64,000 nt of DNA. Origin: an uncultured Roseateles sp. (GTDB taxonomy: Bacteria > Pseudomonadota > Gammaproteobacteria > Burkholderiales > Burkholderiaceae_C). How positions within the stretch are numbered: position 1 is the stretch's first letter; each line of letters begins with the position of its first letter. Below are positions 41,635 through 50,771 of this stretch, in pieces. A program made the position numbers and the translations under genes. The notes below the pieces were generated by a model. It ran no database searches and was not told the DNA's origin. It worked only from the letters and a program-made list of their open reading frames with translations. The DNA is taken from NCBI RefSeq assembly GCF_963422335.1, contig NZ_OY729424.1, positions 2,480,001-2,544,000 on the forward strand, given 5' to 3'.

Positions 41635-42444
41635 TCAGCGCAAGACATACAGTTTGCCCTCAACGGCGGTCAGGCGCAGCGGAAATGACAGGGTCTGGCC
41701 GAGCTCGTCGGGCAGGGTGCGAAGGGCGGCCAAGCCACCAGCATCCAGGCATTCGAGCAATCGGCCGCCTGCGAGGCGGCGCAGCACGAAGCCTTCGGCC
41801 ACCAACGGTTCCCAGTTCAGGCGCTTGGCGGCATGCAGGGTCAGCATGTGTTCGCGCATGCGCTGGGTCTCATCGGCCGGCTGGCGCTGATAGGCCACGG
41901 CCAACTCCTCGGTGCGCAGGCGGGTGGCGGCAATGAAGCTGTCGGTTTCGCCGGCGGCCAGGTCGGTGGCCAGGCGCTGCACAAAGGCCAGAGCCTGCTG
42001 CTGCAGAGCGGGGGTGACGGCCGTCGGCGGCGCATCCATCCAGCGCCAGCGCGGAAAGCTCACCGGCAGCGTCACATCCTCGCTGAGCGTCAACGGCGCC
42101 TCGTAGGCCTGACCGGCGGGCAGTGCCCAGTCCAACTGGCCCAGGGTGCGGGCGCTGGTCTCCTCGACCACATTGCCAATGCGTGGCAGCAGGATGCGCA
42201 CATGGGCGGCCGCCCTGCCATTGGCGACCAGGGGCAGCGGTGGCTCGACCGGTTGCTCAGGCGCATTCGCCGCGCGGGGCCACAGCACCAGCTCCAGCCG
42301 GTTGGTGCCGGCCAGCGTGTATTCATGCACCGGCACGATGGCCGTCGGCCGCGCGCTGTTGACGCGGGCCAGCGGAATGCCGTTGAGCCGCGCTTCGGCC
42401 TCGCAATCCTGCGCGTCAAGTTTGAGGACGAGCAGTCGCTCCAT
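41635..42444 (-). CDS. T6SS cluster protein of unknown function (269 aa)
   Basis: 269 residues without signal peptide, lipobox or membrane segment. The first half looks beta-rich (LLVLKLDAQDCEAEARLNG, EYTLAGTNRLELVLWP) and reads like a ligand- or protein-binding sandwich; the second half is helical (LQQQALAFVQRLATDLAAG). I do not recognise a family. It overlaps the 599-residue gene by one base (TGATG) and abuts tagH, so it belongs to the T6SS transcript. It is not TssJ, which is a lipoprotein. Confidence 0.8.
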   Translation of the reverse strand: MERLLVLKLDAQDCEAEARLNGIPLARVNSARPTAIVPVHEYTLAGTNRLELVLWPRAANAPEQPVEPPLPLVANGRAAAHVRILLPRIGNVVEETSARTLGQLDWALPAGQAYEAPLTLSEDVTLPVSFPRWRWMDAPPTAVTPALQQQALAFVQRLATDLAAGETDSFIAATRLRTEELAVAYQRQPADETQRMREHMLTLHAAKRLNWEPLVAEGFVLRRLAGGRLLECLDAGGLAALRTLPDELGQTLSFPLRLTAVEGKLYVLR

Positions 42445-44243
42445 CAGCCGAGACTCCAGTCAAGCAGCTTCATCGCGGGCAGCAGGGGACGCACCAGCTC
42501 GCGCTGGCCCAGCAACGGATCGTGCAGCAGCAGTATCACGCTGACCGGAGCAATCTCCAGCTTGGCAAACCACTGCAGGCCGGGGCCGTCGGCCTTGGGC
42601 CGCAGCCCGCAACCGCCGACCACGGCGCCGACGGCCGGGCAGCCGATGTCCAGCACCGCCAGCTCGTCACGTGCCACGGCATCGAGCTGCAGCACAAAGG
42701 GGTGGCGGAACTGTGTCTGCGCCGGTGCCAGCGTGGCCATCAGATCGGCGTCAGTGGCGCCCCGCTGCCAGCTGAGCTGCAAGGGGGCCGAGCCGGCGCA
42801 GTGCAGGGTCAGGTGGCTCAGCGAGCCCTGCAAGGCCAGGTCCCCACCGAGGCGCAGATTGAGCTGGCAACCGATCAGGTCGAGCAGGCCGGCGACGCGG
42901 TAGTAGGGCGTGGACCGCATGCCCTGCGGGCCTTCGGCCCAGCCCCAGCTGAGGCCGGCGGTGCCGCTGAGCAGCTGGGGTTGGGCCTGCAGGGTGGCGC
43001 GGCTGACGCCGCTTTCGCGCTCCCAGGCGGTGGCCAGCCGGGCCAGCCCCTCGGCGAGCTGGCGGTCCAGGTCTTCGAGTCCGGCCTGCCAGCGCGAGGC
43101 ATCCAGCGCCAGGCCGTCACGCTCGATGCGGCAGCGGGCCGTTGGTGCGGCGGGCGGGGCAGCGTGGGTCTCGGGCCAATTCATCACCGGGCCGGGCTCG
43201 CGCCGCCAAGCCATCAAATGCTGTTCGGCCGGGTAGACGGCGATCTGTGTGCTCAGCGTGCCCAGCGACTGGCCGGCATCGCGCAGGCCGCAGGAGCTGA
43301 GCTCCAGCACGCTGATCTGGGCCGGACCCTCGGCGCCGATCTGCGGCTGCAGCGCATCGCCCGGCGGTAGCAGCGGGGTGTCGGCATAGAGGTTGAGCAA
43401 CACGTCGTTGGCATGCTGGCCGCGCCAGTCGCTGAGGCCGCGTGGACCGTTGAGCACCGCCAGCGGATGAACTTTTGGGTCGCAGCAGGCGGCCGCGCGG
43501 GTGCGCAGTCGCAGCCGGGTGACCTCGCGCCCGGCCGGTTGGCTGAGCACATTGAGGCGCGGAGGCAGCGCCGAGGCCGCGTCCGGGGCGGTGCTTTGCG
43601 GCACCGCATGGCGCGGGCCGGCACCAGCGCTGAGGGTGACGGGCGTGCGGTCCACCTCGGTGGGAAGACGTCTCCACTGGCCCTGCTCGACGCGGTAGTG
43701 CAGGCCCACGCCGTTCTCGAGCAGGCGCAGATCCACCGCATCGATGTCGCAGGCCTCGCCGAGTTGGACGGGGCTGCCGGGCAGCAGCGAACCCAGCAAG
43801 CCGCGGGCCATCAACGCCGCGTCAAGGCCGGCAATCGCCTGGTCAAAGGTGGCGGCGGGCATCAGGCCCTGCGGCGGCGCGGCTTGCAGCGCCAGACGGG
43901 CCAGCTCTTCGCGGGTGCGCCGGCACAGTTGAAATACCTTGGCACCCTGGGGCCGGGCGCCATCGGCCAGCAGCTCCTGGGCCCAGACGAAGCCCGGCTT
44001 GGTTTCGAACTCGGCGCCGAGCATGAACCAGCAGGCCAGGTAGCGGGCGACGCAGACCGCATGGCTGAGACCGTGGGCGGCGGCGCGCTGCACCCCGTGG
44101 CGCACCAACTGCTCGTAACGTTCGGCAAGGCGGCCCGGAACGTCAGGAAAACCGTTGGACAGGGCCTCGGACAGGCGTCGGATGTCGCGCTCCAGCTTCA
44201 GGGCTTGCAGCGCCTGGGCCTGCTCGGCGTTCAACATCAGCAT
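42444..44243 (-). CDS. T6SS cluster protein of unknown function (599 aa)
   Basis: 599 residues. The N-terminal 130 residues are helical (LERDIRRLSEALSNGFPDVPG, FMLGAEFETKPGFVW). The remainder is mostly beta-type with many Trp and Gly (LSWGWAEGPQGM, LLDLIGCQLNLRLGG). No signal peptide. Following a DUF4123 chaperone gene and preceding another unknown, it could be a VgrG/PAAR adaptor or a large cargo protein; neither can be shown from sequence. A 5-bp gap separates it from the DUF4123 gene. Confidence 0.8.
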   Translation of the reverse strand: MLMLNAEQAQALQALKLERDIRRLSEALSNGFPDVPGRLAERYEQLVRHGVQRAAAHGLSHAVCVARYLACWFMLGAEFETKPGFVWAQELLADGARPQGAKVFQLCRRTREELARLALQAAPPQGLMPAATFDQAIAGLDAALMARGLLGSLLPGSPVQLGEACDIDAVDLRLLENGVGLHYRVEQGQWRRLPTEVDRTPVTLSAGAGPRHAVPQSTAPDAASALPPRLNVLSQPAGREVTRLRLRTRAAACCDPKVHPLAVLNGPRGLSDWRGQHANDVLLNLYADTPLLPPGDALQPQIGAEGPAQISVLELSSCGLRDAGQSLGTLSTQIAVYPAEQHLMAWRREPGPVMNWPETHAAPPAAPTARCRIERDGLALDASRWQAGLEDLDRQLAEGLARLATAWERESGVSRATLQAQPQLLSGTAGLSWGWAEGPQGMRSTPYYRVAGLLDLIGCQLNLRLGGDLALQGSLSHLTLHCAGSAPLQLSWQRGATDADLMATLAPAQTQFRHPFVLQLDAVARDELAVLDIGCPAVGAVVGGCGLRPKADGPGLQWFAKLEIAPVSVILLLHDPLLGQRELVRPLLPAMKLLDWSLG

Positions 44244-44248
44244 GATGT

Positions 44249-44821
44249 TCAGGCTGCCTTGGTCAGCGGGACGCTGCGCGACTGCAGCTGACCCAGGTTC
44301 AGGCTGGCGGTGAACCAGTGCTGTGCGCCGGCAATCACATAGGATTGCACCGGTCCCATGAAGGCGCTCAGCGCGGCCGGGTCGAATCGCGGCAGCAGGA
44401 TCTGCAGGATCTGCGGATCCATCCAGTCCAGCGCAATCTGCTGGCCTTCGGGGGTGCGGGCCTGCAGGAGGCCGCGCAGATGGCTGCGCAGGAACAGGCG
44501 CTTGGCGGGGCTGCAGACCAGCACGCCCCAGTCACCCAGGCCGGCGCCGGCCTCGAACAGGAGCCAGTCGGTGAAGGCCGATTCGCGCTTGAGCTGCACC
44601 AGATAGGGCGCACGCCGCTGCAGCTCGGGCTCCAGCGCGCCGGGCAGCAGGCAGTCATGGTCGATCACATCGGCCTCGGCCAGCTTGGCCGGCAGATCGG
44701 GTACGCGCTCGCCCATCACCACGGCAAAGACCTGCTGGCTGTCATCGGCCCACAGCTGCGCCTTGTGCTGGGCAGGGGCCAGCGCGGGCATCGGAACAAG
44801 TGTGGGCTCGGTGGCGGTCAC
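44249..44821 (-). CDS. DUF4123-domain T6SS effector chaperone
   Basis: 190 residues resembling DUF4123 proteins (Tap/TEC), which load effectors on VgrG. Typical traits are QVFAVVMGERVPDLP at the start, then APYLVQL, DWGVLVCSPA and LRGLLQART. It lies 51 bp after vgrG and before the 599-residue gene, the usual place for chaperone-cargo pairs, so the two unknown genes downstream are candidate clients. Confidence 0.85.
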   Translation of the reverse strand: MTATEPTLVPMPALAPAQHKAQLWADDSQQVFAVVMGERVPDLPAKLAEADVIDHDCLLPGALEPELQRRAPYLVQLKRESAFTDWLLFEAGAGLGDWGVLVCSPAKRLFLRSHLRGLLQARTPEGQQIALDWMDPQILQILLPRFDPAALSAFMGPVQSYVIAGAQHWFTASLNLGQLQSRSVPLTKAA

Positions 44822-44872
44822 GGGGTTATGAGTTGAGGTGTGGGTTGACGTATGGCTTGGGACAGACCGGCC

Positions 44873-46954
44873 TTACGTGGCCAGCGGGTCCTTGTTTTCC
44901 TTGGGGGCGGCGGGTTCCTTGGGTGCGGCCGGACTGGCCTGGGCGGCGCTGTTGGCGCTGCCGGCGCCGCCGCCCGAGTTGATCTTGGTCATCGTGCCCT
45001 GGATGGTCACGCCCTCGGGACCTAGAGTGATGAAGGCGCCACCGGCCTTGATGCACAGCTGGGTACCGCCGTCGATGACGATGCCCATGCCCTTGATGTG
45101 CAGGGTCGAGGTGGCGGCCATGTTCAGCGCCTGGCCAGCCGAGATGTCCAGGCCCTGGCCGGCGGTGATGGCCATCGCCGCGGCGCCCTTGAAGGCCACC
45201 GCATCGGTGACCTTGAGGTTGAGCGCGCCGGTGACTTCCATGTTCAAGTCGGCACCCAGCTTGACATGGGTGTCTTCCTTGACGGCAACGGTGGTGACCT
45301 TGCCGATGTCCATCGTGAAGTTCTCGCCGATCTTGTGCGCGACGTTCTTGACCACATCCACCCACAGGTCGTTCTTGACGGTGGCGAAGGCGTCGTTCTT
45401 GACCAGCTGGTGGTAGTCCTTCTCGGCCTGGAACCAGATGTACTCGCTGTCCTTCTTGTCGTCGAAGCGCAGCTCATTGGCATTGGTCAGCGCACCGCCC
45501 TTGCTGGACTGGCTCTTGATGCCGCTGACAGTGGCCTGTGCGGGCAGCTCGTAGGGCGGCATGTTGTCGCCGTTGTAGACGCGGCCGGTGATGAGGGGAC
45601 GGTCCGGGTTGCCTTCGAGGAACTCGACCACCACCTCGTCGCCGATGCGGGGCAGGGCGATCATGCCGAACTGCTTGCTGGCCCAGGGGTGGCTGACGCG
45701 TATCCAGCAGGAGGCCTTCTCGTCCTTCTTGCCGATGCGGTCCCAGCGGAACTGCACCTTGACGCGGCCGAACTTGTCGGTATGGATCTCGTCCCCGCTG
45801 GGGCCCACCACGGTGGCCGTCTGCGGGCCATGGACCATCGGCCGGGTGGCCGAGGGCTGGGGCTGGAAGGCGGTGGCCTTGGGCACGGCATCGAAGCGGC
45901 AGCTGAAGCCGCTGCTGGTGTCGTCGGTATTGGCCTCGTAGCCGGCAAACTCCAGTTCGTAGTCCGAACGGGTGACAAGGTAGCCGCCCTTGTTCGGATG
46001 ATCGACCAGATTGAAGGTGAAGCCGGTGGACATATGCCGCCAGGGCGTCAGGCCGGTGGCGATGACATGGCCCGACTCGAACGCCTCGACCCGCAGCTTG
46101 GCCAGGCGCTTGGCCTCCTCCACATTGGTGCTGGTCTTGCCGGCCGTCATGGTCAGGTCGTCATAGCCGCCGGGATAGTCGAATACCTCCAGGTCATTCG
46201 GCTTCGGATAGCCGGGGTCGCGGGTGGCATCGCCCTTGATGTCGGCCGTGGGCGCCTCCGGCGAGAAATCGGTATGGGTGTACTTCAGCGACCGCAGCGC
46301 ATGGGTGCGGCTCCAGGCGGTGACGATGTCCTCGCGCAGTTGCTGCTCCTTCTGCTTCAGTCCCCAGGTCAGGTCGCCGCCCTCGATAGGTGCATGGCCG
46401 CTGGCGCTGTTGCACAGCACCAGGGTGTGCTTGTCCTTCTCGTGCTTGAAGTAGTAGTAGATGCCTTCTTCTTCCATCAGCCGGCTGACGAAATTGAAGT
46501 CGGACTCGCGGTATTGAACCGTGTGGTTGCGCTTGCGGAAAGCCCCGGTCAGCTTCTTCTCGATCTTGGACGACGAGCCGTACTCGTCGAACACGAAGTC
46601 GAGGATCTCGACCGCCGTCTTGTCCTGGAAGATGCGGCTGTCGGCGCCCAGTGTCAGATGCCACAGCCAGGGGCGCACCTCGACACGGTAGATGTCGAAG
46701 CGGCCGGTCGAGCCGCCCTGCTCGAAGCGCGTGACCACGCCATTGAAGTAGCGGAACTTGTTCTCGGACACCAGCAGCTTGACATTGACGCTCTTGCCCA
46801 GCAGGTCAGCGGCAAAGATCGCCGGCGACTTGCTCAGGCGCAGCAACTCGATGCTGTATTCGGGCAGGCGGCCCAGCTCTTCACGCGCATGCATGCGCCT
46901 GAAGAGCAGGGCGTTCTCGCCCAGCGGTGACAGGAACTCGGCTTCATTTGCCAT
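44873..46954 (-). CDS. vgrG: T6SS spike protein VgrG (TssI)
   Basis: 693 residues, the standard length for a VgrG with gp27/gp5-like parts and a C-terminal DUF2345-type beta-helix, without an added toxin domain. Motifs include FVSRLMEEEGIYYYF, DKFGRVKVQFRWDR, WIRVSHPWASKQFG and IALPRIGDEVVVEFLEGNP. The tail (PAAPKEPAAPKENKDPLAT) is low-complexity. Two adjacent ATG codons exist; I use 46954, which is better spaced from GGGAG. It lies 42 bp after clpV. Confidence 0.95.
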   Translation of the reverse strand: MANEAEFLSPLGENALLFRRMHAREELGRLPEYSIELLRLSKSPAIFAADLLGKSVNVKLLVSENKFRYFNGVVTRFEQGGSTGRFDIYRVEVRPWLWHLTLGADSRIFQDKTAVEILDFVFDEYGSSSKIEKKLTGAFRKRNHTVQYRESDFNFVSRLMEEEGIYYYFKHEKDKHTLVLCNSASGHAPIEGGDLTWGLKQKEQQLREDIVTAWSRTHALRSLKYTHTDFSPEAPTADIKGDATRDPGYPKPNDLEVFDYPGGYDDLTMTAGKTSTNVEEAKRLAKLRVEAFESGHVIATGLTPWRHMSTGFTFNLVDHPNKGGYLVTRSDYELEFAGYEANTDDTSSGFSCRFDAVPKATAFQPQPSATRPMVHGPQTATVVGPSGDEIHTDKFGRVKVQFRWDRIGKKDEKASCWIRVSHPWASKQFGMIALPRIGDEVVVEFLEGNPDRPLITGRVYNGDNMPPYELPAQATVSGIKSQSSKGGALTNANELRFDDKKDSEYIWFQAEKDYHQLVKNDAFATVKNDLWVDVVKNVAHKIGENFTMDIGKVTTVAVKEDTHVKLGADLNMEVTGALNLKVTDAVAFKGAAAMAITAGQGLDISAGQALNMAATSTLHIKGMGIVIDGGTQLCIKAGGAFITLGPEGVTIQGTMTKINSGGGAGSANSAAQASPAAPKEPAAPKENKDPLAT

Positions 46955-46999
46955 CATGTTCTCCCATGAGCTGTTGGGCGATCAGTGGCCAACAGGCTG

Positions 47000-49675
47000 T
47001 CATGCGAAGCTGTAAGTGAACTCGCCATCGGCCGCGCCCAGCGTAATGCCCTTGAGTTCGTCGCCCTGGCTCATGCGTGTCAGATATTCGATCGAAACCT
47101 TGGGCAGCACGGTGTTGGTCAGTATCGAGTCGATGATGCGGCCGCCCGCCTCCGGGTTGTCGCAGCGCTTGATGATCAGGTCGACCGCTGAATCCTCGTA
47201 GACGAATGGGATGTTGTGGTTGGCCTCGACGCGCTTCTTGATGCGGTTCAGCTGCAGGCGGATGATCTTGCCCATCATCTCCGGCGACAGCGGGTAGTAG
47301 GGAATCGTCACCAGCCGGCCCAAGAGTGCCGGCGGGAAGATCTTCATCAGCGGCTCCTGCAGGGCGGTGGCCAGCGAATCCGGATCGGGCAGCAGCTCCG
47401 GGTCCTTGCACATATTCATCACCAGCTCGGAGCCGGCGTTGGAGGTGAGCAGGATGATGGTGTTCTTGAAGTCGATCATGCGGCCTTCGCCGTCTTCCAT
47501 GCGGCCCTTGTCGAAGACCTGGAAGAACAGCTCGTGCACATCGCTGTGCGCCTTCTCGACTTCGTCGAGCAGCACCACGCTGTAGGGCCGGCGGCGCACC
47601 GCTTCGGTCAGGATGCCGCCCTCGCCGTAGCCGATGTAGCCGGGAGGCGAGCCCTTCAGGGTGGAGACCGTGTGCGCCTCCTGGAATTCACTCATATTGA
47701 TGGTGATGACGTTCTGCTCACCGCCGTACAGTGCCTCGGCCAGGGCCAGGGCGGTCTCGGTCTTGCCGACGCCCGAGGTGCCGCAGAGCATGAACACGCC
47801 GATAGGCTTGTTCGGGTTGTCCAGCCGCGCACGCGAGGTCTGGATGCGCTTGGCAATCATGTCCAGGCCATGCTGCTGGCCGATCACGCGCTGTCCCAGG
47901 GTCTCGCCCAGCTTGAGTATGGATTCCAGCTCGTTCTTGACCATGCGGCCGACCGGGATGCCAGTCCAATCCGCGACCACGCTGGCAACCGCCTGCGCAT
48001 CGACCGAGGGCATGATCAGCGGCGCATCGCCCTGCAGCTCGCTGAGCTTGGCCTGCTCGAGGTGCAACTCGGCCAGCAGGCCTTCGCGGTCGGGAGCGAC
48101 AGCGGCGTCGTTGTCCACCGGCTGGTCCGGGCCGCGCAGCGAGGCGCGCAGGGCCAGGATCTTGTCCACGATGCCCTTCTCTTCCTTCCAGCGCGTCTCC
48201 AGCGCCACCAGACGCTCGCGCTCGGTGGCGAGCTTGGACGCGACCTCGTTGCCACGCTCGCCAACCAGCACGCCCACCGCCGCTTCACGGCCGATGATGC
48301 CTTCCTCGATCTCCAGCGCCTCGATGCGGCGCATGCAGTCCTCGACCTCGGCCGGCGTCGCATGCTGGCTCACCGCCACGCGGGCGCAGGCGGTGTCGAG
48401 CAGGCTGACGGCCTTGTCGGGCAGCTGGCGGGCCGGGATGTAGCGATGGCTCAGCTTGACCGCGGCCTCGATCGCCTCGTCCAGCAGCTGCACGCGGTGG
48501 TGCTTTTCCAGCACCGTGGCCACGCCGCGCAGCATCAGCACGGCCTTGGCCTCGTCGGGTTCGGGCACCTGCACGACCTGGAAACGCCGGGTCAGCGCCG
48601 GGTCCTTTTCGATGTACTTCTTGTACTCGGCCCAGGTGGTGGCGCCTATGGTGCGCAGATTGCCGCGCGCCAAAGCCGGCTTGAGCAGATTGGCCGCATC
48701 GCCGGTGCCGGCCGCGCCGCCGGCACCGACCAGGGTGTGGACCTCGTCGATGAACAGGATGATGGGTTTCGGCGAGGCCTGCACCTCGTCGATGACCTGG
48801 CGCAGGCGCTGCTCGAACTCGCCCTTCATGCTGGCGCCGGCCTGCAAGAGGCCCAGGTCCAGGCTCAGCAGCGAGACTTCCTTCAGCTGGGGTGGCACAT
48901 CGCCGCGCGCCAGGCGCTGGGCGAAGCCTTCGACGACGGCCGTCTTGCCGACGCCGGCCTCGCCGGTCAGGATCGGGTTGTTCTGGCGGCGGCGCATCAG
49001 GATGTCGACGATCTGGCGGATCTCCTCGTCGCGGCCGCTGACCGGGTCCATCTTGCCCTCGCGGGCCCGCTCGGTCATGTCGACGCAGAACTTCTTCAAC
49101 GCCTCGCCCTTGCCCATGGCGGCAGGGGCCATGGCACCGCTCTCGCTGCCGGGCTCGCCCGAGCCCATGCCGGTGCCGTCCTGCGCGCCAAGCTTGGCCT
49201 CACCCGTGCCGCCGCAGATCTTGGCGAAGTTCTCGGCCAGGTCATCGCCCTTGACCTTCTCGAACTGCTTGGAGATGGAGAGCAGCGCATTGCGCAGGCT
49301 GGGGGTCTTGAGCATGCCCAGCACCAGATACCCGGTGCGCACCTGCGCTTCACCGAATTGCAGGGTGGCATAGACCCAGGCCCGCTCAATCGCGTTCTCG
49401 ATGTGCTCGGAGAAGTCTGAGATGGCCGTCGAGCCGCGCGGCAGGCGGTCCAGTGCGACGGTCATGTCCTTGGCCATGGCCGACATGTCGAGCTGGTAGT
49501 GCCGCATGATGGCGTCCAGATCGGTCTCGTTGTTCTGCACCAGCTGTGCCATCCAGTGCACCAGCTCGACGTAGGGATTTCCTCGCATCTTGCAGAACAC
49601 GGTGGCGCCTTCGATGGCCTTGTAGGCCAGCGGATTGAGTTTGCCGAACAGGGCAACGCGGCTGATTTCGCTCAT
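47000..49675 (-). CDS. clpV: T6SS AAA+ ATPase ClpV (TssH)
   Basis: 891-residue disaggregase that recycles contracted TssB/TssC sheaths. It has the N domain (LNPLAYKAIEGATVFC), two AAA+ modules with Walker A lysines K244 (GEAGVGKT) and K638 (GTSGVGKT), and the middle coiled region between. I chose the ATG at 49675 with AAAGGAAG upstream; open frame further upstream overlaps tssG and is not coding. Length is normal for ClpV. Confidence 0.96.
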   Translation of the reverse strand: MSEISRVALFGKLNPLAYKAIEGATVFCKMRGNPYVELVHWMAQLVQNNETDLDAIMRHYQLDMSAMAKDMTVALDRLPRGSTAISDFSEHIENAIERAWVYATLQFGEAQVRTGYLVLGMLKTPSLRNALLSISKQFEKVKGDDLAENFAKICGGTGEAKLGAQDGTGMGSGEPGSESGAMAPAAMGKGEALKKFCVDMTERAREGKMDPVSGRDEEIRQIVDILMRRRQNNPILTGEAGVGKTAVVEGFAQRLARGDVPPQLKEVSLLSLDLGLLQAGASMKGEFEQRLRQVIDEVQASPKPIILFIDEVHTLVGAGGAAGTGDAANLLKPALARGNLRTIGATTWAEYKKYIEKDPALTRRFQVVQVPEPDEAKAVLMLRGVATVLEKHHRVQLLDEAIEAAVKLSHRYIPARQLPDKAVSLLDTACARVAVSQHATPAEVEDCMRRIEALEIEEGIIGREAAVGVLVGERGNEVASKLATERERLVALETRWKEEKGIVDKILALRASLRGPDQPVDNDAAVAPDREGLLAELHLEQAKLSELQGDAPLIMPSVDAQAVASVVADWTGIPVGRMVKNELESILKLGETLGQRVIGQQHGLDMIAKRIQTSRARLDNPNKPIGVFMLCGTSGVGKTETALALAEALYGGEQNVITINMSEFQEAHTVSTLKGSPPGYIGYGEGGILTEAVRRRPYSVVLLDEVEKAHSDVHELFFQVFDKGRMEDGEGRMIDFKNTIILLTSNAGSELVMNMCKDPELLPDPDSLATALQEPLMKIFPPALLGRLVTIPYYPLSPEMMGKIIRLQLNRIKKRVEANHNIPFVYEDSAVDLIIKRCDNPEAGGRIIDSILTNTVLPKVSIEYLTRMSQGDELKGITLGAADGEFTYSFA

Positions 49676-49689
49676 GGGTGCTTCCTTTG

Positions 49690-50757
49690 TCAAACTGGTG
49701 CGGGTTGGCTTCTGGCGGTCGGGCGGCGCGCGTGCAGCGTGCGCTCCACATTGATGATCAGGTCGTCGGCATCGGCCGGGCGCTTGTAGCGGCCCAGCCA
49801 GGCACTGCGCCCCAGCTCGCCGCTGCGGCCCAGGCTCAGGCTGGGCACGTCGGGGCGGGCCAGTATCAGTTTCAGATCCCACTCGAACTCCAGGCCCACC
49901 CACTGGCGGACCATGGACTGCAGCTTGGCAAGATCTGACCCTCCGGGCAGGAAGGCATGGTAGCGCGCCAACTTCAGCGGGCCGATGACGATGCGGAACT
50001 TGTGCTGCACATCCCAGGCGCTGGCGCCCAGCACCGCGCCCTGGCCCACGCCTTGGCTGTCGCGGCGGCGCAGCCGGGTGCGTTCGTCGCGGGCCAGCGG
50101 CATCCAGTGGCCGCACCATTGCTCGACCTGCACCTGGGCGTCGAACTCCGACTTGCACCAGGCCAGCAGGCCGTCGGCATCGCGCACATGGCGGGCCAGC
50201 CGGCCGGTGAAGTGCAGCTTGGCGGCGTCGCCGATGGCGTCGCGCGCCATCAGCGACTCGCTGCCCAGGCCTGCGAGCGAGCCCAGGCGGCGGGCAAAGG
50301 CGTTGTCGCCGGGACGGTCCAGGCTGACCACCGGCTGGGCCTGGGCCCAGGCGCGGTAGAACAGCAGGCCGAAGCGGTGGGTGAAGGTGTCGAGAAAGCG
50401 CTGCAACCCGAGGTCGGCGTTGTGCTGGCCGCGGTCGCGGGTCAGCTCGGTCATATGGGTGGGCAGCGGCCCGTTGGGCCCGATCAGGCCGAAGATGCGC
50501 TGCATCAGCCGCGGCACACCGTCCGGCGTGTACTGCAGCGCCTGCAGCGGTGCCGGTGCGAAGGTCTGCTCGGCCGGCTGGCCTATGCGCACCGGCTCGT
50601 CGGACGGCCGTACCGCCTCACCCAGGCGCGGCAGGTGCGGATGGGCGCTCTCGATGTGGCGCAGCGTCTGGTAGAAATCGAAGCGATAGGGCTTCTCCGC
50701 CAGATTCTGCAACCAGACGCCATATTGCGGTTTGGGGTATTGCGCGGGCTTGTCCAT
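49690..50757 (-). CDS. tssG: T6SS baseplate protein TssG
   Basis: 355 residues, normal for TssG, which forms a wedge with TssE and TssF. The N-terminal family motif FDFYQTLRHIE and the block GLIGPNGPLPTHMTE are present. I chose ATG 50757 with GAGGGG about 8 bases upstream; a TTG at 50775 overlapping the tssF stop is a possible alternative. It lies 14 bp before clpV. Confidence 0.94.
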   Translation of the reverse strand: MDKPAQYPKPQYGVWLQNLAEKPYRFDFYQTLRHIESAHPHLPRLGEAVRPSDEPVRIGQPAEQTFAPAPLQALQYTPDGVPRLMQRIFGLIGPNGPLPTHMTELTRDRGQHNADLGLQRFLDTFTHRFGLLFYRAWAQAQPVVSLDRPGDNAFARRLGSLAGLGSESLMARDAIGDAAKLHFTGRLARHVRDADGLLAWCKSEFDAQVQVEQWCGHWMPLARDERTRLRRRDSQGVGQGAVLGASAWDVQHKFRIVIGPLKLARYHAFLPGGSDLAKLQSMVRQWVGLEFEWDLKLILARPDVPSLSLGRSGELGRSAWLGRYKRPADADDLIINVERTLHARRPTARSQPAPV

Positions 50758-50771
50758 GGTGTCTGCGCCCC

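Noticed and set aside
41635..42444. The 269-residue protein as the missing TssJ
   Set aside because: It has no signal peptide or lipobox and is larger than TssJ.
45098..46930. 610-codon open frame on the plus strand opposite vgrG
   Set aside because: Antisense shadow of vgrG without family motifs.
47216..49420. 734-codon open frame on the plus strand opposite clpV
   Set aside because: Antisense shadow of a strongly conserved AAA+ gene; composition is not protein-like and there is no start signal.
47000..50158. ClpV with a long N-terminal extension (start near 50158)
   Set aside because: The extension overlaps tssG and is Arg/Pro-rich shadow sequence; the start at 49675 has a ribosome-binding site and the normal N domain.
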